NCBI GenBank assembly: GCA_021018995.1
Contig: CM037584.1
Location: 143,485,317 to 143,549,316 of the forward strand
Direction of reading: 5' to 3'
DNA length: 64,000 nucleotides
Source: Chloranthus sessilifolius
Lineage: Eukaryota; Streptophyta; Magnoliopsida; Chloranthales; Chloranthaceae
Position numbers and translations under genes: made by a program. The stretch's first letter is position 1. Every line of letters starts with the position of its first letter. Positions 22,680 through 34,500 of this stretch are shown piece by piece. The notes beneath the pieces are model-generated. The model was not told the origin of the DNA. It saw only the letters and a list, made by a program, of their open reading frames with translations, and searched no databases.

Positions 22680-23340
22680 ATTTTAAATATTTGATCACTG
22701 TTTTGATCATATACAATCAATGGTGTTAGATGCATATGTTAGAAATGATGCGCATAGGGTGTTATAGACTATACCTTGCTTACTTGTCATAGTATTCTAG
22801 AGAATGAACATATTGCATGGCTGTGATTGTTTGATTACTTGATTTAAATTCTATATTTTTAAATATTTGATCATTGTTTTGATCACAAAGAATCAATGGT
22901 GTTGGATGCATGTGTTAGAAAAGATAAGCATAGTGTATTGTAGACTATGGCTTGCTTACTTGTTATAATATTATAGAAAATACGCATATTACATGGGTGA
23001 GATTGATTGACTACTTGATTTAAATTTCAATTTTTTAAAAATATTTGATCACTGCTTTGATCATATGGAACCAATAGTGTAGATTGCATGAGGTAGAAAT
23101 GATAGCATAGGATACCATAGACTATGCCTTGCTTACTTGTGAATCATCATAGAAAAAGATGGATTGTTACATTGAATGGTCTAGATTGATTGAAATTTTG
23201 ATAAGTTTCCAGATTCTAAAAACTCATGATCACTATTTTGATCATGTACAATCAATGGTGATTGATTTATAAATTGACTAATGCTTGAAAATTTACAAAT
23301 CCTAGATCATAGGAAAATTTATTGTTTTAACTTGTTTGAT
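22680..23340. repeat. Tandem repeat, period about 178 bp, about 3.6 copies
   Basis: The segment AAATATTTGATCACTGTTTT and its relatives recur at about 22685, 22861, 23039 and 23218. Each is followed by CAATCAATGGTG-, CATAGACTAT- and CTTGCTTACTTGT-type blocks in fixed order. Copies are clearly diverged. The period is in the usual size range of plant satellite monomers. Confidence 0.88.
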
Positions 23341-23395
23341 TTGGTGATCTAATGATGACAAACAAAATGATTTGAAAAAACAATGTATTCTGGAA

Positions 23396-23623
23396 CAAGG
23401 ATCAAAATTTCAGGTAGAATTTGGGTTTCGGGCATGACTGAAACTAAAAATTTGAACCGAAATTTCGGCCGAAGACCGAAAATTTGGGAGAAATTTCTGC
23501 CGAAATGTTGAGTCCCATACAAAATATGACCGAAATTTTGGCCCAAATTATCATTTTGGTGAGGATCGAAACCGATAATTTGGACCGAAATTTAGGTCAT
23601 TTCGGATGAAATTTTGATCCTTG
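23396..23623. mobile_element. hAT-like MITE, 228 bp
   Basis: Terminal inverted repeats CAAGGATCAAAATTTCA and TGAAATTTTGATCCTTG match perfectly over 17 bases. Flanking TTCTGGAA (23388-23395) and CTCTGGAA (23624-23631) form an 8-bp target duplication with one mismatch, the length used by hAT transposons. The interior is rich in CGAAATTTCGG-type inverted motifs and has no coding capacity, so it would depend on a transposase elsewhere. Confidence 0.88.
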
Positions 23624-23631
23624 CTCTGGAA

Positions 23632-25735
23632 TAAGAGTTTTTTTAAATAAATTAAGCTAGAATTTGATTTGATCGGATGGCCCTTAAAGGCTAGATCGAA
23701 CTCAATCGATAACAGGAAATGAAATTTTTGCTATTAGGATAGTGCCACGGCTAAAATGTGTCGTTAGATCGATAGGTTAGACCTGAAAAGAATCATGGAT
23801 GATTTGTGAGTAATCTGGAGTATCCCCAGATCAGATAAAAAAACTAGTGGTGCATGATGGCCCACGAGGTGGACCCCATGAAATGCCAGCATTTAAGGCC
23901 TTAAAACCCAAAACAGGAACTCAATAAGATGAGTGTGAAATTATGAGAATTAGATTAAGGAAAAATCTAGAAAATTTACATTAGTAATTAAATAAATGGG
24001 TTCCCAATGACCCGATCAAAAATCAGATTTTAGTTCCTTGTAGTTTGACCTACACGGAGTTCAGAGCACGAGGTAGTGCCCTATTTGCACCATAAATATA
24101 TGCCTTAGAAAGGCAGTAAATTCATGTGCAAAGACTCCAATAAATCCTTGAAAATTCTGAGTCAATATTTTACCTGTGCCCAAGAACTATGTGAAATTTC
24201 ATTAGAATTCTCCATCGAAATAGATGGCCAGAAATTTTGGAAATATGGGACACAGAACTGTGTCAAGTGCCACACCACCTCTGACCAGAACTGACATCTG
24301 ATCGGATGGACCTGATTCCATCATGATATATAAGTTTTTTATCTTAGAAATATATAGAGAAAGCTTGAATAACTTTAATAGATTTTCAACAAGTTATAAA
24401 GTGTATGATTTTGATATCGGCATTAAAAGATATAAACCTGACATCGGAGACCATCAAAACTGGTCCGATAGACCTTTATAGAGAAAACAGATCTTTGTAA
24501 TCTAACGGCCCTGATCAACTTATCAGAGTTTTTATTTCCACCACCTGGGAAAGAGGGAATTATCAGTGTTCTTTCACCCAATTTTGGAAAGACTCATAAA
24601 TTTGATTATAGTCGAAAATGGCAGCGATTTTACCGTAAAGTGTCATGCATTTAAAGATAAATTGTAAAAATAGGAATAAGGTCAAAATATTGACATTCTC
24701 ATAAACCTGTGATGATCTAAAGCAATGCCAGATCACAGTGACCACTGTTGATACATTGTGGAGCCTTGTTAAGGTTGACTTGGTCAACTAAATCAAAGAA
24801 TGAACCTTTTGAAGGCCCGAGAGCCTAACTGTTAAAATTGATTAGGTAAGACTAATTGACTCAATGCTCAGCCCGTGGCCTGGTAAATTGTAAGTCTTAG
24901 ATAAAAAGACAAATTTATTACCTGACCCAAAACATCTTTTGAAAAATTGATAGTAGCACCCCTCGGAAATTATGCACACCCACTCAGATCCAGACTTTGC
25001 AAAGAGCCCGTCTACCTAGATTTGAACCTAGTGAAGGCCCAAGAGACCTAGGAAAGGACCCGTGAATCTCTAATTAAGTTGTGAACTTAAATTATGTAAA
25101 ACCTGATGGCACGGCCCAATACCTAACATGGGCTGCACTGCTAGCATCCTCAAGCTCAGCAAGAACCATAGATAGATAAGTGGACTACCTTGGTAACCTT
25201 AACCTGTTGGATCGTAAGCCCAACTTAGTGAATCCTAGAACTTCGAAAATAAAGGCATGGACCCAATGTCCTCACTTGAATTTAAAATTACCACTTATTA
25301 CCCCCATTAACACTTGGTCAAATTTTAATTAAAATGAAACTGGGCTAGTGACCTGGTAACTGAGTAGAAAATTAAGAATAAGTTGGTATAATCATAGGAG
25401 GGGATACGCTCAATGAATATCACGATTAACCCCCCAATGGTTAGACTTAGTTGGAGATGTCCAAGTAGCATACTGATGAGAGTCTTAGTCAAAGTTTGAC
25501 CTGACTCAGGTGTTAGCAAAGTCTCGCTAAAATTACTTAGAAATACTATAACAATGAGAATCCACCTTAGGATAACTGAGAACAGGGACCCAAATGACTC
25601 ACGATATGAGCAAATGCTTCCATTTTATGAATAACAATAAAGAAAAATCTAATAGGTACTCTAAACTAAAGTAGCACTAGACATAGTGTAAGCTGGTCAT
25701 ATGCCAATCCTCCCTAAGGATTGAGTTTGATCGAC
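23632..25735. other. Gene-empty stretch
   Basis: Mixed-composition intergenic DNA. Small open frames on either strand show no domain. Phrases such as GGCCCACGAGGTGGACCCCA suggest decayed retrotransposon LTR sequence, but I could not place ends. Confidence 0.4.
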
Positions 25736-25850
25736 GACTGATCAAGATAGATAATGACAATTGATTGATGGTAATTGCTTGATTGATATAGATAAATAAT
25801 GATTGATTGATATAGATGAATGATGAGTGATCAATAAAGATAAATGATGA
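25736..25850. repeat. GATTGATTGATATAGAT short tandem repeat
   Basis: Several imperfect copies of TGATTGATTGATATAGATRA. Confidence 0.7.
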
Positions 25851-26299
25851 TAGAGGATTTGAATGATATGAGACATTTGATTATGATATTGATCAAAGAA
25901 AACCATTGAAATGTGATTGGTGAACTCACAAGGATAGAGTAACCAATTCGATACCATATATGATCTAAATTGATCACCGAAATTCTAAAAAGGATAGAGT
26001 AACCAATACGCATTTTTCGGGAACACTCTTGGATTTAGGAAAAATGGCCCAATGTGGTCACAAGGGGACTCTGTTTGTGAATAGCAAATTTTAGCCATAA
26101 AAATAAGGTATTTAAATGCACTTGCGGAGAGATATTGTCAGCAATAATTAGATTTAAATAACACATCTGAGTTGATGTGATTGCCATCTATGGATGTTTA
26201 TCGATGTTGTAGAACGTCATTAATCAGGTGGATGGAGTGGAGAGGTTGGGGGTCAAACTCCTATACTAAATGCCGGCCTGCTGGCTTTAATAGCTAGGG

Positions 26300-27295
26300 T
26301 TGCCTAAAGTTTTAGCTAATTTGGGTTTTCTCTAATCCTAAATGGCCTAACTAAATGGGTGTGATGGCCCGTTATGTGGGGGAGGATCGAACCCATTCCC
26401 GAGTACCCTCCGTTGGCTTCCTTGGGCAAATAAGTTTGGATGGCTATGATTGGTTTTAAAAATATGATGAGAATATGGGACGTGACCCTAATTGGATCTA
26501 AGTTGGAAGTTTTGGCAGGGGTTCCCTAAGGGTTGGATCTAAGGCTAGCTTTATTCCTCTTTGGAAACCTCGAGAATCGAAGTAGAAGGGTCAGCCCCAA
26601 CTAGTACAATTACTCTACGAGGTTCCTAGAAGTGAGTCGAACTTCTAAGCCCAAACACTTAGAGTTCAACTCTACTCTAATTTGGAATCTCGAGCCAACC
26701 TCAAGAGTTCCAAAGAGAAAAATAAAATGAAAGATGTGTGTAGAGAATGAGTGGGGTAGGGCCCTATTTGTAGTCTTGGCTAATTATACGCTGGAAGTCC
26801 AGCAGATTCCAGTGTATAATGAATTATACGATGGGGTTACAGCTCATAATCAGGGCAGTCACAAGGGAGTCGATCAAGGTGACCGGCTATGACCGGATAA
26901 GCCTTGAGAGAGTGTCCCAGTCTAAAATGGACTAATTATATGCTAGTATTCCAACGTAAAATGAATTATACGCTATTATTTCAGCTTATAATCTGGGCAT
27001 CTGATCAGTTTGCGGAGTAAGTGAGTCCTAATGCAAGACAACGCAATTATATGTTGGGAGTCCGGCATATAATCAATTATACATTGGGATTCCAGTGTAT
27101 AATTATAAACTCATCCTACGTCGGGTCCAATTATACATTGGGAGGATTATACGCTAGAGCTCCAGCGTATAATTCTCAGAAATAGAGGGTTTCGAGATTC
27201 TTGAAAAAGGCTGGCTTTTCAAGAAATCAGGGATATGTCAATGGTTGATCGGACACTTTTATATACTACGAGGGGTCGAAAATGGGATGTCTACA
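26300..27295 (+). repeat. Probable LTR 3' part of an unassigned Ty3/gypsy-like element
   Basis: A TATA-like/initiator stretch (GGGTAGGGCCCTATTTGTAG, about 26755) is followed by hairpin repeats and the end AATGGGATGTCTACA, a common terminal motif of plant gypsy LTRs. The following GGTGCCCATCTTTGGTGC does not match a primer site I recognise. The left end was not found. Tentative. Confidence 0.35.
26782..27174. repeat. Array of hairpin-forming repeats (AATTATACGCTGG / CCAGCGTATAATT)
   Basis: The half-unit AATTATACGCTGG and its reverse complement CCAGCGTATAATT alternate several times with short spacers, so each pair can fold into a stem of about 12-13 bp. The last pair, around 27144-27174, is the closest to perfect. 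Confidence 0.85.
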
Positions 27296-27562
27296 GGTGC
27301 CCATCTTTGGTGCATTTTTGCAGAGAAAGGATACATCAAAGAAGTAGACACCTAGTGCGAGTGACCTTTCATTTCTTAGAAAAATTTCAAGTGTAAACCG
27401 ACATTTGCTAACATGAATTATTTGGCTTTCTTAGCTATCCGCACAAGCTAAGTAAAAGTGACGATTCAGAGGCCTATTCTAGCAATTGAGGAGTGTTTTC
27501 GCTGTCGTGGGTGTATGTTGTGATCAAACGGGGGGATTTTACGCAATCGAAGTATAGGTGGC
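27296..27562. other. Left flank of the Athila array, with a block repeated in the right flank
   Basis: The block at about 27485-27562 (CGCTGTCGTGGGTGTATGTT ... AAGTATAGGTGGC) resembles 59065-59158 (CGCTGTCGTGAGTGCATGTC ... AAGTACAGGTGGTGC). The array therefore landed in one unit of a locally repeated sequence. The last five bases, GTGGC, are the left target-duplication copy. Confidence 0.7.
27558..27562. other. Target-site duplication GTGGC (left copy of the Athila array)
   Basis: Identical to 58374-58378 at the far end of the three-copy array; not present at the internal LTR junctions. Confidence 0.92.
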
Positions 27563-28945
27563 TGATGAGTAGTGAAATATGATGATATTTCACCCCTAGA
27601 TACCTATATTTAGCTATCCGATGAAGGCTATCTGATAAGAATTATTAGATTTGAAGTATTTCAGGTAAATACAAGCCAAGTGCAGAAAACAGCCCAAGAA
27701 TTCTGAAAATAATGTCAAAACACTGCAACTTTGGGTCATCGAGAACTTGGTGCGACTTGTAGCTCAATTTGGACATTCAAAACGGCCGAATTATGAAATT
27801 GTTAAAACATAAAAGTTGTAGATCTTTCTATCCGATTTCCAACGGATCAAGAATCGCCTCAATCCAAGTTCGGGACAGAATGTTATGGCCAAAATACTGA
27901 AGCAGTGTCTGATGTAAAGTTCGGCGAGAATTCACGAAAATCTGGGAGGTCGATGCATCGACCCTATTGGGTCAATTAATCGACCCTAAATTTTCGAGTT
28001 GGAACACCTTTGTGGCTGGGAAACTTTGGCTCTATTTAAAGCGGATCAAACACTTCGAAAAAGGGGAATTAAAGAAAGGAAATTAGGAGCAAGAATTAGA
28101 GATAGGAATTAGAGATAGATAATTAGAGAGTTAGTTTTAGCTTTTCTTTTTTTTAGAATTTTTAGAGAGGATTATTTATTCATTATTATTTTTGGTTTTA
28201 GACTCCTCTGAGCATCTTTTTAAAAGTTCTTCTTTTCTCCTTCTTCTAGGGATTGATTGGGGTAGATTGTACTTAGGATTTGCACTGTCATTCTTTTACA
28301 TTCATAGATTGTATTTAGGAAAAGGCATTGTAACCAAAGATTTTTGGAAGAAATAAAAAAAGGAATGGCTTTGAATGAACAAGGAGATCATACACCAAAG
28401 ATGAGCGGCTAAATCAGTAGATCGGGAAAGATGCGATCCCCAGATAAGTACCCATATTTATGATTAATACCATAGTCTAATGTTTTTATTATTTTGATCT
28501 ACACATCACGAGATACGCTATGCTTCTTACATGACTCATACCACAATGATAGGCTGAGTCATTGTTTTTAGATAGGGTATGCCGGATTGATGATCATACT
28601 TTATTTCAAATCATTTTTATGAATGAATGATGGTGATGGTGTGAATGATTCTTTAATGAAAGGGGGGTACAAATCTGGGGTAGCATATTTCTTGACCTTA
28701 TTTAAATATTATTCTTAGATTCATCAGTAATTAGTTGTTTAGATTAATTTATTTTTCTTGCATTTAGAAAAAGTGATAAATTTTTGGTAAATCGAATCTG
28801 TCCCTTGGTACTTCCTTGGGGACGTTTTTAAATCTCTGAAAGAATTAATTAAAATTCAAGATTTCCCTGTGGGTTCGACACCTTTGTTCTTGCCATACTG
28901 CAATAGATCTTGTGCACTTGCAAGGGTTACACTTAAAATCGATCA
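27563..28945 (+). repeat. Athila LTR 1 (outer 5')
   Basis: TG...CA ends. It contains a 16-bp perfect palindrome GGTCGATGCATCGACC (27948-27963), a TATA-like CTATTTAAAG (28032-28041) and an AATAAA signal (28352-28357). It differs from LTR 4 at roughly 2% of positions by eye. Confidence 0.95.
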
Positions 28946-28951
28946 AGTTTT

Positions 28952-28969
28952 TGGCGCCGCTGCCGGGGA
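28952..28969 (+). other. Primer-binding site, tRNA-Asp type (copy 1)
   Basis: TGGCGCCGCTGCCGGGGA matches the complement of the 3' end of plant tRNA-Asp except for one base. It lies six bases after the LTR; the same site follows LTR 2 (38852-38869) and LTR 3 (48406-48423). Confidence 0.88.
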
Positions 28970-29418
28970 GATCGGCGAAATTTTGATTAATTCGGTTAGG
29001 GATTTTTGTGTTTTGATTAAAAAAAAAAAAAAAATCAAATTTTGGATTTTTGCTTTGCAAATTCTTCTTTCCCTTATTTTTCTCTCTTAGGTAAGTAATT
29101 TTTTTAGGAGTCTTTTAGGAAGTTGAGATTTTTAGGCTTTTTATTTTAGATTTTGTAGGAGTCTTTTAAGAAGTTGAAATTTTTAGACTTCTTATTTTAA
29201 TTGGATTCTTTTTTCTTATTTTCCTCTTTTAGATATTCTAGGATTTTCTAAAATTAGTTATTAATTTTTTAGAAAGTTTATAAATTTAGGATACCTTCCT
29301 TAGGAAATTTAAGAATCTTTTATTTTTTTCCCTTATTTTTCTCTTTTAGATAAGATTTTGTAGGATTGCCATTAGGTTTAAAATTTAATTTTTTTAATTT
29401 TAATTTTTGAAATTCGGA

Positions 29419-29457
<39 letters not shown>

Positions 29458-29720
29458 ATTTTGAATTCTAATTTTTGAAATTCGGATTTAAAAATTAAAA
29501 AAAATAATAATAAATAATAATAAATAAAAAAAATTTAAAAAAAAATTTTTGAATTTTGAATTTTAATTTTTGAAATTCGGATTTAAAAAAAAATAAAAAT
29601 AAAAATAAAAAAAAATTGTGCGCTTGTGTCAATCGATTGAAAATCTTTGCTTTAATCGATTGAAGCTGAATATTTTAAGTTTGTTGTGGATTCATCAATC
29701 TTTGTTTGTGAGCGTGGTGT
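28970..29720 (+). other. Athila leader, copy 1
   Basis: AT-rich untranslated leader with three copies of a unit ending TTTTTGAAATTCGGATTT followed by A runs (about 29400-29600). Two ATCGATTGA motifs follow just before gag (29629-29640 and 29652-29664). Confidence 0.85.
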
Positions 29721-31530
29721 ATGAGCTTTACTCGTTCTCATCACCCACATCTGCTACCATTTAATCTTGAGATCGAACGATCTTGTAGAGAGAATCGCAG
29801 AATTCAAAGGAATCAGTATCATCATACTGATACCATGGCTGATCAAAGGCAAGAAATGAATGGGAACAACCAGAATATCAATAATGGCAATAATGAAAAT
29901 AATGGAAATGATGGGAATAACAATTACAATGAGGGCCCTAGAACACTCGAATATTATAATGATCCTGGTTTTTACGAGGATCAGGAATGTATAATGCATG
30001 ATCCCATTCCAGGAAACCACTATGAATTCAAATCAGCGATGATCCAAATGCTACCAATTTTTCATGGGTTAGTAAATGAAAATCCGCACGTTCATCTAAA
30101 TGAATTCACTGGGGTATGCAAAATGTTCAGAGTCCACAATGTCACTGATGAGATAGCTAAACTCCGACTCTTCCCTTTCTCTTTAAGGGACAAGGCAAAA
30201 ACATGGTTTTATTCCTTAGAATCGCAATCTATTCAGAGTTGGGCAGCGCTACACCGTCAGTTTCTTAAAAAATATTTTCCCATGACCAAAGCCATTGAGT
30301 TGCGTCAGAAGATTCAATTCTTTTCCCAACAACCTACTGAAACATTCCATGAATGTTGAGAACATTTTAAGGAATTGATTAAGAGTTGTCCAAATCATCA
30401 GTTCCAAGGTGGCAACAGGTCCAAAGTTTTTATAATGGGCTGATTCCTGAAGAGAGATGCATGGTTGATGCATCGTGTGGTGGATCATGTGCCACAAAAG
30501 AAGCTGATGAATTGTGGGCATTGTTTGAAAAGTTATACCAAACTTCGATACAAAGTGAAACTCTGGGGCAAACTAACTTGGATTTGGCATCTAAATCTCA
30601 TGTGTTGACAAGAGATGGATTGTATAATGTCAAAAATAATACCTCTGATCTATCGACAAAGGTTGATATGTTGTCCAAGCAAATGAATATGTTGTTAGCT
30701 GCGACCAAGCATGCTAAAGCTCCTGTCACCCCCACTGTGTGTTCAATTTGTGACCACTCAGGTCACACGGCTAATGAGTGCCCCACTACCTTGTCATTAT
30801 TCCCTGATGAACCTACTCCTCAAGAGGAGGTGAATCTGACTCAATCTTATCAACGGCAGGGTAGAAACATATACTCCAATACCTATAACCCGGAATGGAA
30901 AAATCACCCCAACTTAGGATGGGGTGGTTCGAACTAAACTGGTTAGGTAAACCAGCAGTACAGAGCCAACACAATGAGTGGACAACAAAATTTCCGCCCA
31001 CAACAGAATCCCACTACCCAGCAGAATTCTAATTTCCAGAACCTCCTTATTTCATCCAATTCGATTCAAAAAATCGAATTTTAATCAACCTCAGTCTACC
31101 GTTTCTAGAGATTCTGATTTGGAGGAAAAGGTGATGCGAAGCATGCATGCTTTCCAACAGATGATGATAGATCAATTCAGTCAACTGACAAATCAGCTAA
31201 GTCAACGAGAGGAAGGTAGGCTCCCTAGCCAACCCGTCAACAATCCTCGAGGTCAAGCACCACCTGATGCAGGACCATCGAATAGTCAACAGTTGAAAGT
31301 CATTACGGTCTTTGAGAAGTGGAAGAGAAGTTGATAATCAAGTGGAAATGCCTATGAATCGATCAGAAAAGATGAAGCAAGAGAAGCGACAAAGAGAAAG
31401 AAAACAAATCAGAAAAGAACAGAGAAGAGAAAAGAAAAGAAAGAGAAAGAGCAAAGAAGAGAGAAGGAAAAGAAAAGTAATCGAGGATGAGTCTCCCTCA
31501 ACTGTCCAACTAGGACATGAACAAGAATAA
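29721..31530 (+). pseudogene. Athila gag, copy 1
   Basis: Starts MSFTRSHHPH, with a second in-frame ATG (MADQRQEMNG) 38 codons on. An Asn-rich stretch leads into the Athila gag core (HYEFKSAMIQMLPIFHGL, LFPFSLRDKAKTWFYSLE, LKKYFPMTKAIELRQKI), a CX2CX4HX4C zinc knuckle (CSICDHSGHTANEC, about 30740) and a Lys/Glu-rich tail. Gag would assemble the cytoplasmic particle and bind element RNA. Broken. Confidence 0.9.
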
Positions 31531-31533
31531 AAA

Positions 31534-34500
31534 ATGGAACTCCACACCTTATGTCCCAAGGGCACCATTCCTCAATGCCTAACTCCTCCATCTAGAATGG
31601 GAAAGGGACCAGAAAATGGAAGAAATTTTGAAACATTCAAGCAAGTAAAGATAAATCTTCCATTGCTTGAAACAATCAAACAAGTGCTGAGTATGCAAAA
31701 TTTTTCAAAGATTTATGCACTCGTAGAAAGGCGTACTCATATTTCCAAGAAAGTGTTCTGACTAATCAAGTCGGGTTCAATATTACAATTGGAAACCCCA
31801 CGAAAATTGAAAGACCCCAGGTTCCAACTGTTCCATGTGTCATTGGTGGGCAACCAATTGGAAAAGCGCTATTGGATTTGGGAGCAAGTGTGAATCTAAT
31901 CCCATACTCAATATCTGAAACTTCGGATTGGGTGAATTGCAACCCACGACGGTCACACTCCAACCGGTGATAGGTCAGAAAGAAGACCTAGGGGAATTAT
32001 CGAGGATGTTTTGGTTGGAATAGACAAGTTTGTCTTTCCAGTGGACTTTATTGTTTTAGACATGGAACCGCCTGTTAAATCAATTAATCAAGTCCCCATC
32101 ATCCTTGGACGTCCGTTTCTCGCCACTGCAAACGCTTGCATTAATTGTCGAATGCGAGTCATGGACGTTTCTTTTGGGAACATGAAGGTCAGATTGAACA
32201 TATTTCATGCGATGAACCATTTCCCTAACGAGGATGAGGTCGAATGCTTTTACATCGATCAGATGGACGAAGTGGTGGATGAAGCATTACCATCAATGCT
32301 CACCAAAGAAGAATTTGAAACCGCTTTGTTGGCCATCTATGAAGAAAAAGGATCCGAAAGGAAGCAGTCCGAAGAGACGAGGTTGAGTTTATCATGTCCA
32401 TATGATAACTTATGTGAAGTTGTGACTAAGATAGAACCGTTACCCATTGAAGTAAAAGCTGAACCGACTCCATCAATTGAGGAGCCACCAACTGTGGAAT
32501 TGAAACAGTTGCCTGAATCGCTCAAATACGCTTTCCTGGGGCCACGAGAAACGTTTCCGGTGATAATTTCATCCACGTTGTCTGAAGAACAAGAGCATGA
32601 CCTGTTGAAAGTGCTTCTAGATCACAAGCAGGCTATCGGATGGACTCTAGCTGATTTAAAAGGGATTGACCCATCAGTATGTATGCACAAAATACATCTG
32701 GAAGATGAGAGTAAACCATCGAGAGAACCGCAGAGGCAACTTAATCCGAACATGCAAGAAATCGTTTTAAAGGAAATCATTAAATTACTCGATCTTTGGA
32801 ATCATCTATCCGATTCGATAGTGAATGGGTTAGTCCGCACAAATTGTCCCAAAAAGTTGGAATCACCGTGAAAGAAAGCTGCGAAAGGAGAATTGTTGCC
32901 TACTTCTGAAACTACTGGGTGGCGTGTCTGCATTGATTATAGAAAATTGAACACAGCTACCAGAAAGGATAATTTTCCCCTTCCGTTCATCGATCAAATC
33001 CTCGAGATGTTAGCAGGGCAAGAGTTTTATTGCTTTCTTGATGGTTATTTGGGATACAATCAAGTGCCGTTTTCCACCGATCAAGAGAAAAGCGGCATTC
33101 ACATGCCCTTGGTACTTTTGCATATCGAAGGATGCCGTTCGCTTATGTAATGCACTGCTACTTTCCAACGATGTATGTTGGCCATATTTTCGGATATGAT
33201 TGACAAGTTCATCGAGGTGTTCATGGACGACTTCTCGGTTTTCGGAAAAGCGTTTGGTTCTTGTTTGAATCACCTACAAGTTTTACAACGTTGTGTGGAT
33301 TCTAAACTTGTTCTTAGTCGAGAAGAGCCATTTCATGGTTCAACAAGGAATTCGGGGCATATTGTTTCCAATAAAGGAATTGAAGTGGATAAGGCCAAAG
33401 TCGACCTAATTGCCAATTAGCCCCCACCAAAGAGTGTTCGCCAAATTCGATCATTTTTGGGGCATGCTGGATTTTATAGGCGATTCATTAAGGATTTCAA
33501 CAAGGTGGCTAAACCTTTATGTACCTTGCTTGGTAAAGATGTCCCTTTTGAATTTGATGAGCATTGCATGAAATCATTTCTGAAGCTGCGTGAACTCTTA
33601 TCAACTGCACCAATAATCCAACCACCGGATTATTCTCTCCCATTCGAACTCATGTGTGATGCATCTGATTACGCTATTGGAGCTGTTTTAGGGCAAAGGG
33701 TGAACAAATTACCTCACGTAATTTATTATGCCAGTAAGACGTTGATCGATGCACAGCTTAACTACACCACCACTGAGAAAGAACTATTAGCTGTGGTGTA
33801 TGCTCTGGATAAATTTCGTTCTTATCTCGCTGATCAAAAATAGTGGTCTTTTCGCACTACTCTGCATTGAAATATTTGTTAGCGAAGAAGGATGCCAAAC
33901 CACGATTGATCCGATGGATTCTGCTACTTCAAGAGTTTAATTTCGAAATCAAGGATAAAAAGGGAGTCGAGAATGTTGTGGCTGATCACTTGTCTCGTAT
34001 TTTGGTTGAAGAATTGGTTACACCTGAACCTATCCGGGACACTTTTCCGGATGAGAAATTAATGGCAATTGACGCGACCGCTACGAAAGTTCCTTGGTTT
34101 GCCAATATCGTGAATTATTTGGTCACGGGCAAAATCCCTACTGAATGGGGAAAGAATGATAAGAACCTCTTCTTCTCCCAGATCAAATACTATTTTTGGG
34201 ATGAACCACATTTGTTCAAGATCTGTTCAGATCAAATCATCAGGAGATGTGTACCAGCAGAAGAGCAACTTAGCGTTCTCGATTTCTGCCATGCTGGAGC
34301 CTGTGGAGGCCATTTTGGAGGACAGAAGACTGCACAGAAAATTCTTCAAAGCGGATTCTACTGGCCCTCCATCTTTCGTGATGCTGCTCAATTTTGCAAA
34401 GAATGCCAAAGATGTCAGCAGCTTGGAAATATTTCAAAACGGAATATGATGCCCCTTAACCCGATTTTGATGTTTGGGGGATTGACTTCATGGGTCCTTT

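Noticed and set aside
26300-27300. Complete Tat/Ogre-type LTR with primer site
   Set aside because: The GATGTCTACA end is suggestive, but no left end, target duplication or recognised primer site could be found, so only a tentative LTR tail is listed.
28952-28969. tRNA gene fragment
   Set aside because: The tRNA-Asp-like sequence is only the 18-base primer site directly after an LTR, not a tRNA gene.
29754-30020. 88-codon minus-strand frame opposite Athila gag, repeated in copies 2 and 3
   Set aside because: Antisense shadow of the Asn-rich gag segment; Ile-rich composition follows from AAT/AAC codons on the other strand.
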